From: Hyaloperonospora brassicae
Lineage: Eukaryota > Oomycota > Peronosporomycetes > Peronosporales > Peronosporaceae
Reading direction: 5' to 3'
DNA: 64,000 nucleotides
Assembly: GCA_947650285.1 (NCBI GenBank)
Contig: CANTFL010001444.1
Coordinates: forward strand, 1-64,000
Below are positions 11,692-22,012 of this stretch, one piece after another. The notes under the pieces were generated by a model. It worked only from the letters and a program-made list of their open reading frames with translations. It ran no database searches and was not told the DNA's origin. Position 1 is the stretch's first letter. Each line of letters begins with the position of its first letter. Made by a program: the position numbers and the translations under genes.

Positions 11692-12989
11692 CCTCTGCTC
11701 TGAGCAACGCGATTCCCAAATTTTCACGGTTCAGCTCAAGCCAGTCTTTTTCCCTTCGGGGCAGTCACGTCGGAGGGAATCCTCCCCTTGGGGAGCCGAC
11801 GTGGTCGAAGATCTGACGCGGGCACGCTGCACTCGCAGTCGCGGGTGTGGGCGTAGGGGACCGACGGGTCGCGCAAGCGGCCCTAGCAGGGGTGTTTTAC
11901 GGACTGGAGGCGTACCCCGCGCCACGTGTCGCCGCTGCGGCGAGCGCACACTCCACGTCAAGGGGCCGCGCAAGCGGCTGAAGGGGGCCACATTCGCAGA
12001 TGGTTGAGCTCCTCGGAGAGATATACGGCGGGTTGGCGTTCTCCACGCCACGCAGTCACTTCGGTGATCGCACTCCACGTCGGGGGCCGCGCAAGCGGCT
12101 GAAGGGGGCCACCATCGCAGATGGTTGAGCTCCTCGGAGAGATATACGGCGGGTTGGCGTTCTCCACGCCACGCAGTCACTTCGGTGATCGCACTCCACG
12201 TCGGGGGCCGCGCAAGCGGCTGAAGGGGGCCACCATCGCAGATGGTTGAGCTCCGCGGAGAGATATACGGCGGGTTGGCGTTCTCCACGCCACGCAGTCA
12301 CTTCGGTGATCGCACTCCACGTCGGGGGCCGCGCAAGCGGCTGAAGGGGGCCACCATCGCAGATGGTTGAGCTCCTCGGAGAGATATACGGCGGTTTGGC
12401 GTTCTCCACGCCACGCAGTCACTTCGGTGATCGCACTCCACGTCGGGGGCCGCGCAAGCGGCTGAAGGGGGCCACCATCGCAGATGGTTGAGCTCCTCGG
12501 AGAGATATACGGCGGGTTGGCGCTCTCCACGCCACGCAGTCACTTCGGTGATCGCACTCCACGACGGGGGCCGCGCAAGCGGCTGAAGGGGGCCACCATC
12601 GCAGATGGTTGAGCTCCTCGGAGAGATATACGGCGGGTTGGCGTTCTCCACGCCACGCAGTCACTTCGGTGATCGCACTCCACGTCGGGGGCCGCGCAAG
12701 CGGTCCTAAAGGGGTTTGTTGCCTTATATGGCAGCATACCCGCGTTGTACGTGCTTCCGCTCAGGCGGTACGCATGTCCCCAGTCTACTTGGTCGCGCCA
12801 GCGGTCATGATTGACTCGTAGTTGGCTTCGGTAGGAGGGTCTCTGACCTCGTTGCCGTCGCCCCTGGCTCTACGGAGCCCTTTAGTTGTCGACCCGATAC
12901 CCGGGCCGTACTTCTTGTCACACTTATCAGTCGTTAGTTATCATAATAATGGACGTACTTGACACCACCACCTCTGCTCTGAGCAACGC
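11692..12989 (+). mobile_element. Retroposon-like element copy 1, with 121-bp structured repeat array and 19-bp TSD
   Basis: A 19-base direct repeat beginning CCTCTGCTCTGAG flanks the element at 11692-11710 and 12971-12989. The body (11711-12970) has three parts: a 5' module of about 240 bases, an array of six 121-bp units plus a partial one, and a 3' module of about 270 bases that ends in a short CACCACCA tail. Apart from the array, a nearly identical element with different flanks and its own duplication lies at 22013-24639. Long TSDs, an extra base at the 5' junction and a simple-repeat tail fit target-primed (LINE-driven) integration of a non-coding RNA, as for SINEs. There is no credible protein. 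A long hairpin in the 5' module (arms CACGTCGG / CCGACGTG, inner CTCCCC-TT-GGGGAG) lies at about 11768-11803. Confidence 0.8.
11951..12698 (+). repeat. 121-bp tandem array, six units plus a partial seventh
   Basis: Units start (CTCCACGTC) at 11951, 12073, 12194, 12315, 12436, 12557 and 12678. The first is one base longer. Each + strand unit contains GCCGC-GCAA-GCGGC, ACCATC-GCA-GATGGT, GGCGT-TCTCC-ACGCC and TCAC-TTCG-GTGA. These are four hairpins, two of them with classic GNRA and cUUCGg tetraloops. The unit length is not a multiple of three. Confidence 0.9.
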
Positions 12990-14460
12990 AGCCGGTGCGC
13001 GGGAAAGAGAGCCACCCCGAACAGTTTTTGGACTAGTAAAGAGCGAACAATAATCAAATCATCACCGAGCTGAGTTTCAGCTGAGAGGCGGTGGAAACAA
13101 TTCGTTGAGCGGTGCAACAGTAGACTCACGCGGGGACAGAAAACCTGCACGATATACAGACCGACGTGGTCGACTGCGGTAGCGTTGCCACAAACGCAGC
13201 AGTCGATGGCGCTCTCCTTCTAAGTGGGCATCTCCTCGCCGCATTCGAGTCGACAACATGGAAAGTAGCCGAAATCTACATATCTTCGTGCGGTGCATCT
13301 CTGACAGCGCAACGATACAATGCTGTGCACTGCGCACGACGCGCAGAATGTCGATCGACTGCAGGTTGGCTTCCTGCCATACGAGTGCTTCGGTTCGACC
13401 AGGACGAGAGAGCTTTTTGGCTCTTTTAGCCCTGGTCAAGCGTGACGATCTAGGGTTTCTCAGCGTGTGGTGCTGCAACGGTTGCGAGTAAGATACAGCT
13501 CGCTCTTCTTTTCTGTCCGGGATGCTGTCAAAACAACTGCGTACACTCACACCTGCGTGACAATTTTGTCGTGTCGCGTTTTAGTGCGGTGTATCAAGAC
13601 GCTTTGCGATCCTTTACGGCTGAGATAAGGTGCGTGTCAAACGCCACACTGCGACCCCGTCCGAGCCTCGGGAGGCCCTCGTCTCGTCTTGAACTGGCAA
13701 CAGATACTCGTTCGCTTCTAGCTCGCTAAAGCCATTTGCTGGCCGAGTAGCAGCAACGACTGGCCCAAATGGAACTCAGCCAGATGAGCAGCGACTGGTC
13801 CACGTGCAGACAGCCAGCTCTTGTCGCATTCGGACACATCAGCCACTCTTGCTCGGACAACAAACGGGGCGCACGGGATGCTCGGTCTCTGTTTATATGT
13901 GACAGATCGGAGCCCAACGAGAGAACGGACGCGGACCAACTCAGGATTTCCCCGCTGTGCTGTCGATGGCTGAAGCCACCTTTTCGCTATACTTCAACTC
14001 CTAGCTCGGCTGCTCCGCTCTTCTGCACACACTCCCGCGTGCGTACAGACAGCCCCATCCGTTGCAAGAAACGATCGCCATGTCGACGCTGTTTCGTTCC
14101 GGGGGTGACGACTAAACTCTTCGCTCGCGTTGAAATCTTCTGGAGACAAGTGGACAGATGGGCGACGACAAGCAGCATCGAGTCCCTCTCTTGACGATGA
14201 GTGCACCTGTAAGTTGTTGTGGTAGGCTCGTTCCAGCTACGATACAGACGCGCATGCCCAGCTTGTTTGTAAGTCCGACAGAGGTTAGCTGGATAGCATT
14301 ACCAGTCAAGTTGTGCATTTCCAGTAGAGTGTATCGACGTAGTTACGATGATCCAAGGAATGAAGGTATTTCTCTATTGTAAACGGCGTGTGGCGCTTCG
14401 TACACCTTACATTGCAATCTCTATCATGAAGCTCTAGTCTACATTTGGCTTGCGCATCGC
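12990..14460. other. Intergenic sequence, no supported gene
   Basis: Open frames at 13077-13550 (-) and 13769-14194 (+) lack motifs and conflict with each other. The last 80 bases are the 3' flank of the minus-strand zinc-finger gene. Confidence 0.5.
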
Positions 14461-14973
14461 TTAGCACACGGTACTAAACGACCACTCAACGTTGTCCGCG
14501 TCCAGCAGTCGAGACCCGAGGTCAAAGTCAGCGAACGACTGCGCGTGCAACAAGTTGTGCGAGGCGTCGGCGCCGGTTTTCGAGGAGGTCAGGGTCGGCT
14601 GTAGCTTAGGCTGCTGGTCGACTTCGATCTGCGGTAGCTCTTGCTGCGCAGTCGGCTCTTCCGTGCGCACTTGCTCTTGGGTGAGTGCTTGCTCTCGGAC
14701 GAGTTGGCACTCGTCCACCGCGTCCTTCATGGCGCGGATGGACCGGTTCACGTCCTCCAGGTAGACCATGTTGGACTTGCAGTCCACGGAGCAGAAACCC
14801 GAGTGCTGGCTCAGTGTCTTGAGAAAGATGTGCTCGCAATTGATGCACTTTCCGCGTTTGCTGTCCCAGTACGCGACACAGCGAGGCATGAACGACGCCA
14901 CTCCCTCAGATGAGGTGGGCGTGGTAGACGTATAGTCCTTGCTCGTCGTACACTTCTGCAGGCAGGCGTCCAT
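14461..14973 (-). CDS. Small FCS-type zinc-finger protein, paralogue 2, 170 aa
   Basis: The open frame extends upstream to 15054, but the first in-frame ATG is at 14973. It gives MDACLQK, matching MDAFFQK of paralogue 1, and a strong initiator motif lies at 15006-15023, so 14973 is chosen. The zinc-finger-like core is CINC, EHIFLKTLSQHSG, FCSVDC, then KSNMVYL, almost the same as paralogue 1. The middle is Gln/Glu-rich and helical. The C-terminus FADFDLGSRLLDADNVEW matches the paralogue's conserved end. Linker and N-terminal sequences have diverged fully, so the duplication is old although the two copies are only about 7 kb apart. Function is unknown; protein binding by an FLZ/TRASH-like finger is inferred. 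Confidence 0.85.
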   Translation of the reverse strand: MDACLQKCTTSKDYTSTTPTSSEGVASFMPRCVAYWDSKRGKCINCEHIFLKTLSQHSGFCSVDCKSNMVYLEDVNRSIRAMKDAVDECQLVREQALTQEQVRTEEPTAQQELPQIEVDQQPKLQPTLTSSKTGADASHNLLHAQSFADFDLGSRLLDADNVEWSFSTVC

Positions 14974-15005
14974 TGTCGTATAAACGGGTGTCTTGGGGAC
15001 GCGGA

Positions 15006-15023
15006 GCAAATCCGAAAGTGAGC
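15006..15023 (-). promoter_or_regulatory. Inr plus FPR-like start site of the minus-strand zinc-finger gene
   Basis: The minus strand reads GCTCACTTTCGGATTTGC, an excellent match to the oomycete initiator (YCAYTYY) plus flanking element. It lies about 35-50 bases before ATG 14973. Confidence 0.65.
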
Positions 15024-16760
15024 GAGGCTGTTCGTAGACACTTTTTGCTCCCAACCGCAGCGAGTGCCATCTGCTGCAGGACTCGAGCTACAGGCTTGTG
15101 ATTCAGCAACGGGACATGGCCACATGCAGCGAGTACCGAGACTGGACGCTCGAGTTCTCGTGAAATACGGACCGAACGTGTATCGAGCTGGTGCCGAGCA
15201 GGCAGCCCATTCAGACCAGACGCGGCCGCGTCAAGGCAGTGCATTTATCGGCGTGTAGTTGCCAGCATTTTTTTCACGCTCTTCCTTCGAGGACCTTTTG
15301 ACGTAGGGCACTGTCGCGAAGCCTGCGCGACTTGCCCAAACCTCCAGCTTTCGACGTAGCGACGCCCTCTGTCGTCAAGTCATCGCAGAACACGTGGCAA
15401 AGTTAATTGAAATCCCATTGCAGCTGGGCAGCCAGCAAGTGTCAAGTGGGAGATCTGCTGTCCGGGAACAGAGGAGATCGATCAGCTGAGATCAGGGCAG
15501 CACCATCTCCTCGTTTTTTTTTTCTCATTCGGCAGTCTCCTGGCAGACTGCACGAAGCGAGCGGACTCAGACTCAGTGTGCTGGAGAGGAACGCGAACGT
15601 CGTCAATCGCGTGCTTGCTCATGCTCTATGCTCCGCTCGGAGCCCGGAGCCCGCCGACCGTCTCTGTACTGCAGAACGTACAGTGTACACTGCAAGGGGT
15701 TGCGCGGGCAGCGAGACATGTGCGACGCTTCCAGATAGCCTGCTTGCGCCACGTGTGACCATGCTGCACCGAGCAGCAGCAGTAGCAGTAGCACACGCCC
15801 CACTGATCGCACTGCCGCGGGTTGCTGGACCCACATAATTTCGTGCTCTCGTACGGTGTGTGTGCGTTAGAGGATCGTCTGAATATGCTCTCGCGTCTTT
15901 TTGCTACGCGCACGACGAACGCCTTTCACGACGGATTGTCCAGGAGTTGAACAACTCAGTCCAACGTTGGCGGCCACTGCTTTGGTTTTTTGCATGGGCA
16001 GCTGACAAACGGGCAGACCACCGTCCGTGCAAAGAAGGACTGTCAGGTCTGCCACGGGGAGATTCGTTGTGGCAACGCGGTCGCCCCTTGGTAAACTTTC
16101 TTGCGCAGAGTATCACGTACTAATCTTCGCAACGCTCTTTTGCAAGACAGTGGCGGGATCTGCACCCCCGCTTCCACTTTCCGGGAACTCGCTGAGCCGG
16201 CCAGATGGTCCGTCGACATGGCGAAAACACACAACATCGAAATACCTCGCCCTGCTGGGCGCTCCTGCGGGCCGTATCATATTAGCACACGTCTTGTCTG
16301 GTCACGCGCCTCACAACGGCAAGCCGTGTCGATGTCGGTGATACGAAGATACGCTTCGTGTTTTAACCAGACGTCAACTGCTACACTAACGGGCGTTCAG
16401 CGCAGCAGTCCTTGCTAGACCAACTTGCAATTCGAGCTCATTGTGAGTAGTCTGAGTGCAGATCCTACGGTGCATTCGCTCGACGATGAGTCGATCGGTA
16501 GAGCACCAGTTGAACCGATTGGATGGATTGAGTTTATCAAACAAGGGGTCTCTTTTTGTATTAAACATAGCGTCGCCCGCCACTGCACATCGTCAGATTG
16601 CGTCCTAGCTCGCAGCCACGTAATTTATCGACAAAGTACGATATACGATGTATTTTATTTTCGAACCAAATGACCGTACTTATGTCGTCGTGACATAAAA
16701 TGTCAGTCCTTTATTCGTCTCCCACTAGTCATATATCAATTTATACAACTGATGCAGACA
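15024..16760. other. Intergenic sequence, no supported gene
   Basis: Overlapping short frames on both strands with no motif. A GCAGCAGCAGTAGCAGTAGC stretch is at about 15770-15790. GC content drops sharply from about 16,600 on, at the start of the transposon-derived block. Confidence 0.5.
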
Positions 16761-16761
16761 T

Positions 16762-16866
16762 CCCCGATGGGACTATTTTTTGGCCACCCCCGATGGGACA
16801 AATACAGCCATCTTTAATACCATAAAAATTCCGACACTTTTTTTATTCCGACAACTATTCCGACAC
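16762..16866. repeat. Short direct repeats at the left edge of the Crypton-like relic
   Basis: CCCCGATGGGAC occurs twice within about 40 bases (from about 16762). It is followed by three copies of ATTCCGACA at about 16828-16866. The same nonamer, mostly inverted, recurs at 18177 and 18257-18290. Confidence 0.6.
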
Positions 16867-17276
16867 ATAAAGAATGTATTTTCAATACAGAGGGTTTACA
16901 ATCAGAAGAGCTGTATAATTGGACGCTACATGCGTTTTCACTGTACTTGGCTTTGGCCTGTGTTGACACTCACAACAGGCCGTTCGTCAAGAACAAGTGA
17001 GGCTCAATCCTCGCTGAACGGTGCTACAGGAAGAGACGTGATGCTGTACAACATCATTGCCGTTTGTATCTTGCGCTCTTATGCGGAGAGATAGAAGGAC
17101 GCTAGTTTTAAAAGACAATGCCTTATCAACAAATTTCTGCTCATCATATTTTGCTTATAGAAGCACACTTACTAGATAAAATGCTGACATTGCTGTTTGG
17201 TGCACTTTGCATGGGCAGAAGCCGCTTCATCCTTACTAGGTAGATGAATTGTAATGGAAGGCACTTTCGATGTCTT

Positions 17277-17937
17277 CTACCATGTGCAATATGTCTTGTG
17301 ATCTAATGGAAGTAGGTCCGACATAGCTTTAGTTGCAAACAACGCCTTGAACGTCACAATTTTCTTGTGTAAAGCTTTTTCATTGGGTTGCTGCACGAAC
17401 TCAACATTGTTGGCACCAACGGATAGATTTTGCTTGCTTACAAGCGACAATTCAGACGTCCGACCGAAGTCATTTCACATTGGGCACACCAGTGCAGCGT
17501 CCTGGTAGTCCGCCGAACTCGTGGCAGTCATGTCCATGTGTTCCATAAGTAATAGAATCTCACCTTTCGTATATGATGCAGCTTTCTTTATGGATCCTCT
17601 CACCCTTGTCATGCATGGTCACTAGAGTGCGCGCCATCTCGAGTAGTATGTCGTACACGATTGATCTTTGTGAAGGAAATTGTTCTAGCAGCCACTACGT
17701 GACTTGTCTGTAAGAGGAAACCACAGATTTCTTCGCCAAAAATTCTCCATTGCTGCCCTTGAGGCAGGCGAAGTGCATGGCGAACTTCTCCATAACTGCG
17801 ACGAAGCAGGCACCAGACAAGTCACTGGGACTGGGGATGGATGCGTTCAGCTGGTCGACTGTGACGGACTCTGACGCGAGGAATTTCTTGAAGTTGTTCA
17901 CTGCCGTAGACATTGCCGACTTAGTGTTGGCTGGCAT
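17277..17937 (-). pseudogene. Decayed Crypton-like tyrosine recombinase fragment
   Basis: An 80-aa frame starting at ATG 17937 (with NNFKKFLASESVTVDQLN and ACFVAVMEKFAMHFA) continues past one TAG into WLLEQFPSQRSIVYDILLEM. After a one-base frame change it reads EILLLMEHMDMTATSSADYQ and DAALVCPM-stop-NDFGRTSELS, then LVSKQNLSVGANNVEFV. The block around GRTSEL followed by KQNLS resembles the first catalytic arginine region of Crypton tyrosine recombinases, which are common in oomycete genomes. The conserved C-terminal H-R-Y part is missing and at least two stops and one frameshift interrupt it, so it is dead. The family call rests on motif memory and is moderately confident. Confidence 0.5.
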
Positions 17938-18256
17938 AAACGACTGGTGCTCATGTTTCTGTGTGCTGTCTAGTTATTGAAGTGTACGCTGCGTACAGAA
18001 ATGTTTATATTCAGCTTACTGCGGCTAATGACTTAGCCTTTGTAAACTGCGCAGACATACTTACTCCAACTAAACCTCAGTGATTTCGTTATCGTGGAGG
18101 TTACTTTGCAGTAGCGTATAGCTACAATATTATAAGATTGAGTTAAACAGGTAATTAGTTACCAAGCTGCCAACTTTGTCGGAATCTCTTACAATATGCA
18201 ACATAGTATGCGTTTCACTAGGCATTTGTATGGCGATCAAACATATTCTTAGCTTC

Positions 18257-18279
18257 ATTCCGACAACATATGTCGGAAT
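18257..18279. repeat. Perfect inverted repeat of ATTCCGACA
   Basis: ATTCCGACA and its complement TGTCGGAAT are separated by five bases. Another TGTCGGAA follows directly, and a single TGTCGGAAT is at 18177. Together with the copies at 16828-16866 these motifs bracket the Crypton-like fragment and may be subterminal recombinase or transposase sites. Confidence 0.6.
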
Positions 18280-18290
18280 GGTGTCGGAAC

Positions 18291-19470
18291 GAATTAGCCC
18301 TACCCCTAATCGTCTGATTTGCTGAGACTGCTATATGAAGGATCATGGATTGGCCATAATCAAATGGCAAATTCCTATTGGTCCACCATCGCATACTGAG
18401 GGCAAATGGATTTTTGTTTGTCGGAGTTGTGATCATATCCATCAACGACATACCGACGACGTGCGACGCCTCGCGTCCAACATCTAAACTCTACGGATCC
18501 ATCGAACATGTGATAGTACAAATGCATAATGGACGTATCAACCATGCAGCATGTAGCATATCATTCGGTTTGCCTTACTTACGGCAACAGATCGAACGTA
18601 AGCTGCAGTCGCAAAATCATGTAGGTACGTATCATGCACCCTGCTTATTCCACGCTTCTTCTGCAGTCTAGCTAGATCAGGTCTTCCGCCAATATGGTCT
18701 TGTCGGCGTCAACACTACCTTTGCAGTAACCGCGTTGCGTGTTGTTGACCGACTTGCAGGGCAGCGCAAGTTGTCCATGGGCGCGAACCACAACTGGCAA
18801 GACTACCGATGACTTACCATTGCGTACCGTAGGCAGCTTTTGTTTCTCCTCATCGTCAAGTGGTGTTTTGGCAGTCTGCAGCTTATACGTAGTCGCTTGC
18901 TGCTGCGACGAATGGCGTCTTCAACACCTTAATGAGCTTTCTCCAGCGCGCAATTTTCCTTTATCGGGCCCCATAGCTCTTATCTCAATACTCTTTCATA
19001 GTGGTCATGAGGTGCCCTTGAAAAAGCTCACAAGGCAGCAAGCAGTCTTGTGCTTCTTGCGAGACCTGTGGTTTCATGCAGAAAAGAGGTGAATGTACCA
19101 CTACGTTCATCTCTTTTTGAGATCCATGAGATGTCCAGCTGCAAGCGATGGCAGTCACTCATCCACGTCACGGACAGAGCTGTGAGGGTCGATGAGACTT
19201 GGCCTCATTTCTCCGTCGGGTAGTATGAGGCATCGACGTCTTTGCCGTCGCAGTGGTTCACGCATGCAATGGCAGGATCAGAGACGTGTCATCATGATCG
19301 AGTATAACGTATCCTCTCGTGCTACATGCGTATGTGATCAGAACAACAACAGGTACACTTTGAACGACAGGCGTAACAGATTGTCATTTACGCTATTGCA
19401 AACATGCACATAAAGGGCCACCACTTTATGGTCCGAAGGACCGTCTTGCACTGGGAGCAGAGCATGCGCT
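18291..19470. other. Intergenic sequence, no supported gene
   Basis: A minus-strand stretch at about 18,740-18,990 reads as a hydrophilic peptide in one frame (with EEKQKLPTVRNGKSS) but has stops and no recognisable domain. The last 80 bases are the 3' flank of the dioxygenase gene. Confidence 0.45.
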
Positions 19471-21606
19471 TTACTTGGTGGTCCAAAGATTGGCGCCTTC
19501 TTGCGCGTCCGCGTTCCACATAAACAAGTTCGCGCCCCATTTCACGCCTTCCGAAGGCGGACAACCACCGTGACGACTCATGGCGTCGGGAACGCCCTCG
19601 GGTGTTTGGACGTAGAAGAGTGAAGCGTGCAAAGCAAGAGGAGGCACGGCAAGGCCCGAAGAGCACTCGCCCATGCCATCGCGCACTATCTTCTCATCGG
19701 AATACCGATCCAATGAGTGGGGAAAAACAGTCTCGCCGCCGACCTTGGTCTGGTTGTTCAGGTACAGAAACAACGTCACGTAGCGCTGCGGGTTGAAGTG
19801 CTGTACGTAGATAGGCAGCTTGTAGCGCAGCTCTGGGACGCTGCCGATGTGTGCTTCCCACGTGCGGATCGCTAGCTCGCCAAACTGGGGAAACGCCTGA
19901 AGCACTTTGATCAGGACGTTATCGCGCCCGCGATTGGCCACCATCCAATCGTACCATTCCGCGTTTGCCATGCGCGAGACATAGCCCTGAGAGTAGTCAT
20001 CAAGGATGAATCCGAGCAGCATCTCTTGAAAATCCACCCTGAACTGGGGATACAATTCCCCACCAGGGCGAGCAGCAGCCGGGACCTTATCTCCCAGGAA
20101 ACTCACGCGTTCCTTGGCCCATTGAACCCACTGGAAAAAATGCGAAACAGAGTTCGTATCGTGCTTCGGAAATGTATAGCGCAGCTCGCCAAGGCCCAGC
20201 TCCTCTTCCCAGGTGCGCACGATGAGCGGCAAGTATGATGGGCGCCACGCCTCGTCCATCAAATCCCTTGTCATGTTCTCGGCACCGCTCTCCAGACCTG
20301 AAAGAATCCATTCGTCGTAGCTGGTATCGTACAAAGCCTTGAATCGGTTCGTCGTGTTCATGTAGTCACGGAATATCCCCAGAAGCGTATGAGGAAAAAC
20401 GACGGAATCGCTGGCGTTCGGGAACAGCGGCCCGCCCTCTCGGAACTTCTCAGGAACCTTGTCCGGGTCCATGCCGCGAATCTTTTCTGCAGCCCACTCG
20501 GTCCACTCCACGTAGTCCTCGTACTTGTACAAGTTTGCGTCTTTCGGAAGGAACTTGCGTGAGTGAAAGGTGTCGAAGTGCTGCCGGTAAAACTCACCCG
20601 CACCATAGCGCACCAGCTGCATTTTCTCCACATACGAAGGGCTCGGAAGCCGTGCAACAAAAGCTGAGCGTCTTTGGAAATCTCGCGTAAACGCGCTGTC
20701 GGGCAAAAATGACGTGTGACTCGTGCGAGAGCTCGACTCCACCTTGGACGAATTCGTGCCGTCCACCATAGACCGGTTCAGCTTTGGTAGTCCGATTTCA
20801 ATGGCCTGGTCCGCCTCTTCCTGAGTGATGAAGTATTGCACGTCAAGCACCTTGGGCTCAATCCCCAGTGTCGTGAGCGTCACACCGTTCTCCAGAACGT
20901 ACTTGTAGCCTTTCTTGATCCCCGGCCATTGCCACAACTGGAAGTCCAGCAACACGTGGACAATGTTCTTGGTGTCGCGCAACTCGCTCGCATTCCGGAC
21001 AGGCCAGCCTAGCTGACTGTAGAGACGCACGCCGTTCATCATCACGTCTCGGTCTGCACCTAGCCACACTGCAGCCATCTCGGCTGCCTGGCCGACACAG
21101 TCGAATTGACCGTTCCAGGATACGTAGACACCCTTGTTGGCGCCATTGAGCATGAAGAACACTCGGTCGTCACCCATTGGCTGCTCTGCCTCCATTGGCT
21201 CTGTCACGGGAAACACTTGGCCGTCAAACAGCGTCGACGCCGAATAGTCCGAGTCATTGCAGGTCAAGTCGCTCGCGAGGTGACGCACTTGTATGGCCAC
21301 CAGGTCCGTCTCGTGTTTTACCGGGAGCGTCTCGGTACTGCCATTTCCAGCTCCAAACGTGGCTTGGCCAGCGCTCCACACGTGGTCCACGACTAAGCTC
21401 TGCAGGGTCTGGACAGACAGCGGCACGTCCACGTACGTGGCGCAACCCGCTGCCAGGAGCACCACTGCAGCAGACAGGACCAGCCAGAACGAGTGCAAGG
21501 TAGAGCTCTTGGTAGAGGCAAGTGCAGGTGGCGTGGCAGCTGCCGACTCGTCGTCGTCACGGCCGCTGCTGACGGTCGACGTGGTCTTGTGGTCCTTGTT
21601 GCCCAT
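19471..21606 (-). CDS. Membrane-anchored prolyl 4-hydroxylase-like 2OG-Fe(II) dioxygenase with a split catalytic domain, 711 aa
   Basis: Single exon, ATG at 21606. Residues 39-57 form one hydrophobic helix after a charged N-terminus, giving a type II membrane protein that likely faces the ER/Golgi lumen. The catalytic start is QLVRYGAGEFYRQHFD, with iron ligands H343 and D345. The rest of the fold resumes only at about residue 605, with RYVTLFLYLNN, GGETVFP, the distal ligand H679 in SRHGGCPP, and the 2-oxoglutarate-binding K689 in GVKW. P4H enzymes normally have about 20-30 residues between these halves; here there are about 260. The insert is an internal tandem duplication (about 363-481 and 487-603): WTEWAAEKI pairs with WVQWAKERV, DKVPEKFREGG with DKVPAAARPGG, and LIVRTWEEE with LAIRTWEAH. 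All catalytic residues remain, so activity is likely; the substrate is unknown. Confidence 0.88.
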   Translation of the reverse strand: MGNKDHKTTSTVSSGRDDDESAAATPPALASTKSSTLHSFWLVLSAAVVLLAAGCATYVDVPLSVQTLQSLVVDHVWSAGQATFGAGNGSTETLPVKHETDLVAIQVRHLASDLTCNDSDYSASTLFDGQVFPVTEPMEAEQPMGDDRVFFMLNGANKGVYVSWNGQFDCVGQAAEMAAVWLGADRDVMMNGVRLYSQLGWPVRNASELRDTKNIVHVLLDFQLWQWPGIKKGYKYVLENGVTLTTLGIEPKVLDVQYFITQEEADQAIEIGLPKLNRSMVDGTNSSKVESSSRTSHTSFLPDSAFTRDFQRRSAFVARLPSPSYVEKMQLVRYGAGEFYRQHFDTFHSRKFLPKDANLYKYEDYVEWTEWAAEKIRGMDPDKVPEKFREGGPLFPNASDSVVFPHTLLGIFRDYMNTTNRFKALYDTSYDEWILSGLESGAENMTRDLMDEAWRPSYLPLIVRTWEEELGLGELRYTFPKHDTNSVSHFFQWVQWAKERVSFLGDKVPAAARPGGELYPQFRVDFQEMLLGFILDDYSQGYVSRMANAEWYDWMVANRGRDNVLIKVLQAFPQFGELAIRTWEAHIGSVPELRYKLPIYVQHFNPQRYVTLFLYLNNQTKVGGETVFPHSLDRYSDEKIVRDGMGECSSGLAVPPLALHASLFYVQTPEGVPDAMSRHGGCPPSEGVKWGANLFMWNADAQEGANLWTTK

Positions 21607-21616
21607 TGCGACGGTC

Positions 21617-21633
21617 GTGAATTTGGAAACTGA
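21617..21633 (-). promoter_or_regulatory. Inr-like start site of the dioxygenase gene
   Basis: The minus strand reads TCAGTTTCCAAATTCAC about 12-28 bases before ATG 21606. It fits the oomycete initiator plus flanking element with one change in the core. A CAG/CTG run (21661-21682) lies just upstream. Confidence 0.5.
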
Positions 21634-22012
21634 CTCCCATTGACGCGTTTGTTTATCGTCAGCAGCAGCAGCAGCAGCAGCTATCGATCCGACACGGTCA
21701 TTGGCTGATGTGCATTTAGTAGGTGAATCGTCAGTCGGCGGATACGTGGAACGTTAGCGAAGGGACGAAACGAGCGGAGCTGCCGAGGAGGTGGACGGTG
21801 ATTGGCCGAAAGCAGCGCGCGCGCGAGTCTGACGCAGCACAGTGGCGAACTGAACAACCTGACGAACGGAGATGAGTGACGAGAAAAGATGGTCGCAACA
21901 CTCCCGTCATTGGACACAGCGGAGTTGCGTGGCAACTACTCTGCCCGAGCGAACGCTGGCGAAACGCTGCTTTACATTTCTAGGTGTCGTAAGAATCGAT
22001 GCGATTGAGTGT

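Noticed and set aside
11951..12698. Self-cleaving ribozyme (hammerhead, twister, HDV type) in the 121-bp unit
   Set aside because: I looked for CTGANGA plus GAAA and for twister and HDV cores and did not find them. Hairpins alone do not make a ribozyme. A covariance-model scan would settle it.
11692..12989. Helitron or MITE
   Set aside because: The 19-bp target duplication excludes a Helitron, and no terminal inverted repeats are present.
14974..15054. Longer N-terminus of the minus-strand zinc-finger gene
   Set aside because: The extension starts at TTG, lies across the Inr-like start site, and has no counterpart in the paralogue; the in-frame ATG at 14973 gives the matching MDA start.
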